A stretch of DNA of 7,193 nt, taken from Chloroflexota bacterium (GTDB taxonomy: Bacteria; Chloroflexota; Dehalococcoidia; SM23-28-2; RBG-16-64-32). A model generated the notes under the pieces. That model had not been told where the DNA came from. It did not search any database and saw nothing but the letters and a program-made list of their open reading frames with translations. Position numbers and translations under genes: made by a program. Where the stretch lies: contig VBJS01000075.1 in the NCBI GenBank assembly GCA_005880055.1, positions 1 through 7,193 of the forward strand. Direction: 5' to 3'. This document shows, one piece after another, positions 1 to 5,900 of the stretch. How positions within the stretch are numbered: position 1 is the first letter of the stretch; each line of letters starts with the position of its first letter.

Positions 1-87
1 GAGCAGGTTGAGCATTACCACCGGCCCCTCATCATCGCTGGCCGCCACGCGTTTGATCTGCTCCGCCGTTGGCTTAATATGCGTCAT
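1..87 (-). CDS. DUF1330-family protein, N-terminal fragment (runs off left edge)
   Basis: The gene starts at the ATG at 87-85 and reads leftward out of the window, so only 29 codons are visible. The peptide begins MTHIKPTAEQIKRVAASDDE and continues with GPVVMLNLL. The PVVMLNLL strand is characteristic of the first beta strand of DUF1330 proteins, small (about 95-residue) dimeric alpha/beta-barrel ferredoxin-fold proteins of unknown function. A strong Shine-Dalgarno sequence, GGGAGGAG (complement of 91-98), lies 3 nt before the start, inside the 3' end of the upstream kinase-like gene. The start ATG overlaps that gene's TGA as ATGA, which suggests translational coupling in one operon. The short visible length means the family call rests mainly on this one motif and the good start signal. 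Confidence 0.72.
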   Translation of the reverse strand, partial: MTHIKPTAEQIKRVAASDDEGPVVMLNLL

Positions 88-707
88 TTGCTCCTCCCGC
101 TGCAGCTATTCGTCGTTTGCAGGGCGATTGCGTCTACGATTCGCTCCACCAGAGTGTCCCGTGGCCGGGCCCGCACGATGGGCAGGCCGTGCTTTTCCGC
201 GCCCTCCCGGAGCCAGTTGCCGTAACGCCAGGCCATAGCCGCGAGCTTCACCTGGCGCTCGCTGGGCGAATCGCGGTTCTGTCGCCTGACCATCGATGCC
301 AGGATCTCTGATTCCTCTGGTTCGTATATGAACACGGCGCGCGTTTGCGCAGACATTTGAACCCGGCGCGCGGCCATTTCGGGCGTAATCCAGGCACCCT
401 CGAAAACGAGCGGGTGGCGTTGGTGGAGCTCGAAGTCAATGGCGGCGTCGAGCGGGGGGCTCATCGTCTCGGCGCACTCGATGTGGCGGGCGCAGAGGAA
501 GTCGGGGCCGCGCCGCCATTCGTCTTCGCTCGGTTCGAAGTAGTGGAACGCCGGGTGCGACTCGCGCGTCGTCGCGGCCCGCAGGGCCTGCCAGATGGCG
601 TCTGCGGAGACGCAGGAGGCGTCGAGGCGGGCGGCGATCGCGGTGCCGGACGTGGTCTTGCCGCTCGCGGTGGCGCCGCCGAGGAGCAGGAGCCGCAGTT
701 CACCCAT
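84..707 (-). CDS. P-loop kinase-like NTPase (AAA_33 / 2-phosphoglycerate-kinase-like)
   Basis: This 207-residue soluble protein is a small P-loop NTPase, most likely a phosphotransferase. The Walker A motif GATASGKT spans residues 11-18 (K17, T18) directly after a hydrophobic first strand, LRLLLLGG, so the start at 707 must be right or nearly so. Residues 33-43 (VSADAIWQALR) resemble the substrate-side strand and helix of small-molecule kinases. Residues 99-110 (PLVFEGAWITPE) fit the second core strand with an acidic residue. Residues 124-146 hold a strand (AVFIYEP) and then an Arg-rich LID-like stretch (R141, R142, R145). The fold call is firm, but the substrate is unknown; the general shape recalls 2-phosphoglycerate kinase and AAA_33 proteins. 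It starts 22 nt after the dehalogenase stop without a clear Shine-Dalgarno sequence, so it probably depends on the upstream gene for expression. Its last 4 nt overlap the DUF1330 start. Confidence 0.85.
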   Translation of the reverse strand: MGELRLLLLGGATASGKTTSGTAIAARLDASCVSADAIWQALRAATTRESHPAFHYFEPSEDEWRRGPDFLCARHIECAETMSPPLDAAIDFELHQRHPLVFEGAWITPEMAARRVQMSAQTRAVFIYEPEESEILASMVRRQNRDSPSERQVKLAAMAWRYGNWLREGAEKHGLPIVRARPRDTLVERIVDAIALQTTNSCSGRSK

Positions 708-729
708 AGCCGGTTCTCGGTTCCAGGCG

Positions 730-1632
730 CTATGGCTTCAGCCAGCCAAGTATCACGTGCGCCAGCTCCTCGCCTTTGTCCTCCTGGAGGAAGTGGCCGC
801 CCCCCTTTATCGTCGTGTGCGGCTGGCCGTTCGTGCCGGGCACCATGCGCTTGAAGAGTTCATCCGCTCCACGCGTTACGGGGTCGGAGTCGCTGAAGGC
901 GCAGAGGAACGGCTTCTCCCACTTGCCCAGCACCTGCCACGCCCTGCGGTTCGCCTCAGAGGCCGGATCATCGGGCCGCACTGGCACGAGCATCGGAAAC
1001 TGGCGGGCGCCTGCCTTGTAGCTGTCGTCGGGGAACGGCGCATTGTACGCCTCGATCACCTCAGACGAAAGCTGCGTGGCGCAGCCGCCCCGGATGATGC
1101 CGCCTACGTGGAAGTTGGGCGTCTCCTGCGAGTACTGCTGCCAGCGCAGGAACGCTTCGCCCGGCGGCCGGTCTCCGGTCGGCAGGAACGTGTTGGCGGC
1201 GACGATGCGGGCGAACCGGTCCGGGTCCTCGGCCGCCAGGCGCAGGCCGATGAGGCCTCCCCAGTCCTGCCCGAACAACGTTATGTCGCTCAGGTCGAGC
1301 TGCTCAACGAGAGAACGTATCCAGTCCACGTGGCGATGGTATGTGTAGTCCTCCCGATTTACCGGCTTGTCCGACCGGCCGAAACCGATCAGGTCCGGCG
1401 CCACCGCCCGGTAGCCGGCCGCGACGAAGACCGGCACCATCTTCCGATACAGGTAGCACCATGAAGGCTCCCCGTGCAGCATCAGTACCGGCGGCACGCC
1501 ACGTGCGCCCTCGTCGATGTAGTGGACGCGCAGAGTGTCGCCGTCGCCTGAGGGGACGTCAACGTATTGCGGCTGGTAGTCGTAACCCGGCAGGTCCTTG
1601 AACCGCTCGTCCGCCGTCCTCAGATATTCCAT
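730..1632 (-). CDS. Haloalkane dehalogenase (EC 3.8.1.5), DhlA-like HLD-I subfamily
   Basis: This 300-residue alpha/beta hydrolase is predicted to cleave carbon-halogen bonds hydrolytically in the cytoplasm, giving an alcohol, halide and a proton. The family's usual length is about 290-310, so it looks complete. Visible landmarks are HGEPSW at 53-58 (oxyanion-side loop), the nucleophile elbow GQDWGG at 121-126 with D123, the halide-binding W124, a second tryptophan W164 matching W175 of Xanthobacter DhlA, the probable acid D250 in SDSDPVT, and the base H280 in GGGHFLQE. The segments GFGRSDKP (83-90) and NAPFPDDSYKAG (197-208) also closely follow DhlA. An acid after strand 6/7 and a Trp-Trp halide pair are typical of HLD-I. 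The start is supported by AAGGGAGA (complement of 1642-1649), 9 nt upstream. It is the first gene of a probable three-gene operon. Natural substrates cannot be read from sequence; a related epoxide or other hydrolase is less likely given W124 and W164. Confidence 0.92.
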   Translation of the reverse strand: MEYLRTADERFKDLPGYDYQPQYVDVPSGDGDTLRVHYIDEGARGVPPVLMLHGEPSWCYLYRKMVPVFVAAGYRAVAPDLIGFGRSDKPVNREDYTYHRHVDWIRSLVEQLDLSDITLFGQDWGGLIGLRLAAEDPDRFARIVAANTFLPTGDRPPGEAFLRWQQYSQETPNFHVGGIIRGGCATQLSSEVIEAYNAPFPDDSYKAGARQFPMLVPVRPDDPASEANRRAWQVLGKWEKPFLCAFSDSDPVTRGADELFKRMVPGTNGQPHTTIKGGGHFLQEDKGEELAHVILGWLKP

Positions 1633-1792
1633 GGTTTTTCGTCTCCCTTAGCGTCAGCGGTGGATTTCCAGAGCCTCCCATGTTCAGCCGCTCATCGCAA
1701 TATGGATCCCGCCTGGGGCTGCTGGAAGCAGCTATGATGATATTGAGCGGGCGGTCTCGGTTCCCGCCGGTTCGCCGCTGAAGGAGGAATAG
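1633..1792. promoter_or_regulatory. Divergent intergenic region between dehalogenase operon and DUF4177-like gene
   Basis: This 160-bp gap separates divergently transcribed genes and should hold both promoters. On the plus strand TATGAT at 1733-1738 is a good -10 match, but no convincing -35 lies 16-18 bp upstream. On the minus strand only weak candidates appear, for example CATATT (complement of 1699-1704) with TTCCAG 17 nt before it. No clear operator dyad is visible apart from the inverted-repeat element at 1742-1779, which would fall in the 5' leader of the plus-strand transcript. The promoter assignments are inferences. Confidence 0.35.
1742..1779 (+). repeat. Left copy of an approx. 38-bp inverted repeat flanking the DUF4177-like gene
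   Basis: The outer 13 bp, ATTGAGCGGGCGG (1742-1754), occur as a perfect reverse complement at 2116-2128. By hand alignment the similarity continues inward to 1779, about 32 of 39 columns with two single-base gaps. The copy is itself partly self-complementary: AGCGG (1746-1750) can pair with CCGCT (1775-1779), and inside it GGCGG (1750-1754) with CCGCC (1764-1768); the two stems share base 1750 and are partly alternative. It ends one base before the strong Shine-Dalgarno sequence of the small gene, so in the mRNA it would form a leader hairpin. Confidence 0.6.
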
Positions 1793-2026
1793 ATGGCGAA
1801 TTGGGAATACAAGATCGCGTATGTAGACTTCCGGGGGAGAATCTCCTCGGAGGGAGTGGAGTTCATCCGGCAGCAGGGCGAGCACCGCACCGGCTTCGTC
1901 ACCCGCTATCTCGAAACACTCGGGAGAGAGGGCTGGGAAGTGGCGGCAGTTCACCCACTGGTCCGGACAGAGTCGAGCTACTTCATCATGAAGCGGCCGG
2001 CAGCCGCCGAAGCGACGAAAGGTTAG
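1793..2026 (+). CDS. DUF4177-like small protein
   Basis: This 77-residue protein has no signal peptide or membrane segment. The pattern is that of DUF4177 and similar small proteins: an N-terminal WEYKIAYVDF strand (residues 4-13), a central helix ending in LETLGREGWEVAAVHP (40-55), and a final strand with YFIMKRP (63-69). The GWE(V/L)xAV motif and a terminal K-R-P strand are the family's main marks; its function is not known. The start is well fixed by AAGGAGG at 1781-1787, with 5 nt before the ATG, the best Shine-Dalgarno sequence in the window. It is the only plus-strand gene here, convergent with the DM13 gene and divergent from the dehalogenase operon. It sits exactly between the two inverted-repeat copies at 1742-1779 and 2091-2128. 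The overlapping longer minus-strand frame is judged an artefact. Confidence 0.85.
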   Translation: MANWEYKIAYVDFRGRISSEGVEFIRQQGEHRTGFVTRYLETLGREGWEVAAVHPLVRTESSYFIMKRPAAAEATKG

Positions 2027-2047
2027 TTCGGCCGGCAAAGCCTGACT

Positions 2048-2070
2048 TCAGGGAGCAAGGCCCTGATTTT
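2048..2070 (+). terminator. Weak intrinsic terminator after the DUF4177-like gene
   Basis: TCAGGG (2048-2053) and CCCTGA (2061-2066) form a perfect 6-bp stem with a 7-nt loop, directly followed by TTTT (2067-2070) and AATT. It lies 21 nt after the stop codon on the plus strand, the expected place. The stem is short for a strong terminator, so activity is uncertain. Confidence 0.5.
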
Positions 2071-2090
2071 AATTGTCGAAGTGACATGTA

Positions 2091-2128
2091 AGCGGCCGAC
2101 GGCGTGAAACCGGGGCCGCCCGCTCAAT
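2091..2128 (-). repeat. Right copy of the approx. 38-bp inverted repeat
   Basis: Read on the minus strand from 2128, this copy begins with the same 13 bases as the left copy at 1742-1754 and stays similar to 2091. It also contains its own stem, GCGGCC (2092-2097) with GGCCGC (2114-2119). It stops 2 nt short of the DM13 stop codon and could fold at the 3' end of that transcript, but no T-run follows it on the minus strand, so it is not a standard terminator. No target-site duplication is visible outside the two copies. Confidence 0.6.
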
Positions 2129-2130
2129 CC

Positions 2131-2862
2131 CTAGGCGCCGGCGAACGGCGCCACAGCGAACAGCACGCTGAACTGCTTGCACCAGACAAGCGCGCTCTTG
2201 AACTTTGAGCCGTCGGTTCCTGGCGGGACCTCGTAGTTGAACGCCCCATCAGTGGCCTTCAAGGTGCCAAGTTGCAGCGAACCGTCTCCGTAGGCCTCAA
2301 GCTCGGTCGAAAGGTAGACATACAGGTCCGGCCCGTTCCGCACCGAGAAATCCTCGAAACGCAGCGTGTACTGGCCCGGCGCCGTCTCGATGAGCAGCGC
2401 CTTACCGCTGCCGTAGTGAAAATCGTCCGCGCCTTTAAACTGGCCCTGTTGGACAACCCGCGCCGCGAACGTCGGCTGCGGGGTCGGCGCAGCTGTCGGC
2501 AGGGCGGTGGCCGTCGAAGCCCCCGGAGACGACCCGACGGTCCCCGCGGGTGCAGCCGCCACCTGGTTCTCACATTTTTCGGACCCCGCGCCCGCCCCCG
2601 CGATCGGGCTCGCCTCGCAAGCCAGCGATCGCTCGAAGAGCGGCGAGACGAGCGGGTACAGGGCGAAGACCGCCAGCGCGATCAGTGGCAGACCAATCGC
2701 CGCGGACGCAAGGCGGTGGCGCCAGATCAGCCGGTGCCAGCCGGCCCGGTACGCCAGGAACGCACCGGCGAGCAACAGTAACACGAAACCGATGGCCAGC
2801 GGGAACCGATACGGATACAGGTCGTCGCTCAGAAACGTCTCCAGGTCGCCGAAGATGGACAT
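2131..2862 (-). CDS. Membrane-anchored DM13-domain protein
   Basis: This 243-residue protein has two predicted membrane helices (about 20-38 and 52-72), an Ala/Pro/Ser/Thr-rich linker (about 101-131) and a C-terminal DM13 domain (about 136-240). DM13 marks are QFKGADDFHYGSGKA (141-155), LRFEDFSVRNGPDLYVYLS (167-185) and the terminal ALVWCKQFSVLFAVA (224-238). Conserved Cys228 in the VWCKQF motif is the residue for which a redox role has been proposed in DM13 domains. The loop between the helices is rich in Arg and His (39-50), so the positive-inside rule places it in the cytoplasm and both termini, including DM13, outside. The start is supported by GGGAG (complement of 2868-2872) 5 nt upstream. 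It lies 72 nt downstream of lhr on the same strand and may be co-transcribed, without an evident functional link. Its ligand or electron partner is unknown. Confidence 0.87.
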   Translation of the reverse strand: MSIFGDLETFLSDDLYPYRFPLAIGFVLLLLAGAFLAYRAGWHRLIWRHRLASAAIGLPLIALAVFALYPLVSPLFERSLACEASPIAGAGAGSEKCENQVAAAPAGTVGSSPGASTATALPTAAPTPQPTFAARVVQQGQFKGADDFHYGSGKALLIETAPGQYTLRFEDFSVRNGPDLYVYLSTELEAYGDGSLQLGTLKATDGAFNYEVPPGTDGSKFKSALVWCKQFSVLFAVAPFAGA

Positions 2863-2934
2863 CGCTACTCCCGCTTGCTCCGCCGGTTGTTACCAGAACT
2901 ACGTCTGTTTTGAACGCCCGGTTTCAATCGCCGC

Positions 2935-5900
2935 CTACGAGGCATGGGCGAGCGCCCGTGGCGCGGCGGACAGCACCTCGGCAGCCTCTTCCTCGCCGAG
3001 CGGCACGCCATCCCGATAGAGTACAGACCGAGTGTGGCCGGCGACTACTCGAGGACCGGGCGTGACGACACCAGCGAGGTTCAGTGGGTCGGTAGCGCTG
3101 ACGCGCACCAGCTCGGCCTTCTTTTCCATCCGCCTGACCTTTCGCAGCGATTCCACGGCTTCCGGGCGGGCGTACTGCTCGCCGTAAACGCCGGCGACGA
3201 AGCGGCCGCCACGGACCAGGCCCTTGGCCTCCATCCGTCGTAGCACACGCAACATCTCGCGCCAGGGAATCGAGAAACTCTCTCGCTGCACAAGGTCGCG
3301 GAAGACGACACCATAGCGGAAAAGCAGTTGTTCGGCCCAACATTCGGCCAGGTCCTCGAGCGTTTCGCGGTCCGAAACGCTTTCCGCCGCTCGCCCCACG
3401 AGTACCTGAGGGCGAGCGGAACGAAGGGTTTCGCTGTTACCTGTCTGCGTGGCGTCCAGTTGGGGCAACATGGACCAGCGGCCGGAGGGAAGGCCTGTGA
3501 CGGCCAGGCTGCGGAAGAGCCTGGCTCGCTGTGGACGCCGCAAGTGGCGCTTGCGGGTCGACGCCATTAGCGAGCGCAGCGCCTGGAAGCCGTCGGCGGT
3601 CACCAGGCCGCGGGCGACCAGGTCCCAGAGGCCACGCTCGACGTCGGTCGGCAACCGGCCGCTGCCGGCAACGATATCGTCGAAAAAGAGGGCGCCGCGG
3701 GCGGTCAGCAGATCCAGGATGTCGCGGGCGGCGCCGACGGTCGGGATGTCGAGCGCTTGCCCCGCCACGCCACCGGTCAGGTTGAAACCTGACCCACGGG
3801 ATAGGGGCGCGGCTCTCGGATTTAAAGCTGACCCGTGAGAAATCGCAGCGGCATCGCGGTTCGAGCGGATGCCGGCGAGGAGCCACGGCAGGTCGGCCCG
3901 GCGCGCAATTGAGATCGGGGTGGCGGCGTTCGCGGCGGCGCGAGTGACTGTGCCATTGCCGTTGGCGTTCCGCTTCGTCCCCAGCCGCGCCCACGCTACG
4001 TCGCCCGAAAGGCAGAGTTCGTCCAGCCAGGAACCTTTGTACGCGGCGACGCGGGCGGGCAGGATGTGGCGTTCCCAGGCCACGGCGGGGATATCGAAAC
4101 CCTGGAGCTGCGCGACTGCTTCTAGCAGGCCCCGCTTGCCCTCCAGCTGGGTACCGGGTGCCACGTGCTGCCAGCGCAGCAGGAAGCGCAGAAAGTCCTG
4201 CATCGAAACGGGCTCGATCTCTTGGCGCAGCCTGTCGAGCGTGTAGCGGTGGATGCGGGCGAGGAGGCGCCGGTCGCACCATTCCTCATCTTCGACGCCC
4301 CTTTGGAAATGTCCGCGAAGGACGAACCCTTCCCCCTCGAGCTGCCCCAGCCCCGACTTGACGGACGCCTCGCTCACTCCCACCCGCCGGGCCAGCTCGC
4401 CCGCGGTCACCGGTCCCAGCACCTCCAGGTGGCCGCGCAGCAGGGCCAGCCTGCCGGCATCTTCGTCGACCTCCCCCTCCAGCCCGGCTGGGAGGCGGAC
4501 GTCCGGCCGGATCGTCGGGCCAGCGTAAATCCTCTCGATCAGGCGCAGGTTCTCGGCGGCGAACCAGAATTGCCCGTGGGCCGTTTCGGCGAGCGCTGCG
4601 CGGCCGACCTCTGCCAATTCGTCCAACCACCGGCGCCACTCGATAGCATCGTCAGCTCGCAAAGCCACGAGGCCATGGAGCGCGTCGTGCACCTCCTCGC
4701 CGTCACGCGGTTGGGGCCAGGCCTCCTCGCGCACGCGCTCAATCGCATCTTCATCCAGGAGCCCCAGGTCGCGAGCGTTTTCGGGCAGCGAACGGCGAAG
4801 GGTGACGGCGCGGGCGCGGCGCTCTTCAAGCGGCGCATCATCCAGGTATGTGTACGGTTTGGAGTTGAGCATCTCATGAGAGAAGGGTGAGGGCTCCGTG
4901 GTGTCCTTGGCGTGGTAGCGGATCTCGCCGCGCTCCACGCGCTCGAGCACCCGCTTCAGGCCGCCGATGTCCATCGCCTCCTGCAGGCAATCGTGCATCG
5001 TCTGGCGCGTCAGAGGGTGGTCCGGCAGCTCGATGGGGCCGGTGAGGTTCTCCTGGCACGCCACGAGCACCGGGAAGACGGCGGCCATCAGGTCATCGGC
5101 CTTCATACGCTGTAGCGGTGGCGGTACGCGCTTGCCCTGCCGCTGTCGGAGGATGGCCAGCGCGCGGGTGGCGTTCCAACGCCAGCGGGCGCCCCACATA
5201 GGGGCGTTGGCAACGAGCAGGGCCTGCTCGACCGATTCCTGTACGTTACCCGGCTTCACGAGATCGAACATCGCCTCTAGGGGAAAGCTATTGTTAGGCC
5301 CGATAGAAAGGAGCATGGCGTCGTCGCTGGCCGCCGCCTGCAGCTCGAAGTCGAAGCCGACACAGAAGCGCTTGCGTAGCGCCAGCCCCCAGGCGCGGTT
5401 GATCCGAGCGCCGAACGGTGCATGGACGACGAGCTGCATGCCGCCGCTCTCGTCGAAAAAGCGCTCGAAGACTACGTCCGTCTGGCTGGGGATAACCCCG
5501 AGCATCGCCTTCTCGGCCGCCACGTAGCGAATGACCTGCTCGGCGGCTTCCGGCGGCAGGCCGCATTCGGTTTCCAGCCACTCGAGGAGGCCTTCACCCC
5601 CGGCCCCTCTCCCGTGCCCCAAGTCACCCTCTACCTCCCCGGGAGAGGGGAGATCGTTATCGAGGCGGGCGGCGATCTCGGTCCGGAGCTTCGAGACTTC
5701 CTCGGAGAGCTCGATGGTGCGGCCAGGGGCTTCGCCGAGCCAGAACGGGACTGTGGGCGGAGCGCCGTGGGCATCCTCCACGCGAACGGTGCCGTTCGAT
5801 TCGATGCGGCGGATGCGCCAGGAGGTCGTGCCCAGCAAGATGATGTCGCCGGCCATGCTTTCGACGGAGAAGTCTTCGTCCAGGGTGCCAATGAACGTGC

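Noticed and set aside
595..1464. Plus-strand open frame (289 codons) antisense to the dehalogenase and kinase-like genes
   Set aside because: It crosses two well-supported genes on the other strand, shows no domain and no convincing start signal; it is a GC-rich shadow frame.
1559..2038. Minus-strand open frame (159 codons) covering the DUF4177-like gene and the dehalogenase start
   Set aside because: It conflicts with two genes with good family matches and Shine-Dalgarno sequences, and its translation resembles no family I know.
2092..2119. GC-rich hairpin as an intrinsic terminator for the DM13 gene
   Set aside because: The stem is only 6 bp with a 16-nt loop and no T-run follows on the minus strand; it is better explained as part of the right inverted repeat.
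2921..2934. GTTTCAATCGCC in the lhr-DM13 gap, resembling the end of some CRISPR repeats
   Set aside because: It occurs once, with no regularly spaced second copy and no cas gene nearby.
3437..4282. Minus-strand alternative frame (281 codons) inside lhr
   Set aside because: The overlapping Lhr frame has recognisable conserved segments throughout; this one is Arg/Pro-rich and without motifs. I considered a frameshifted lhr here but the main frame stays intact and homologous on both sides.
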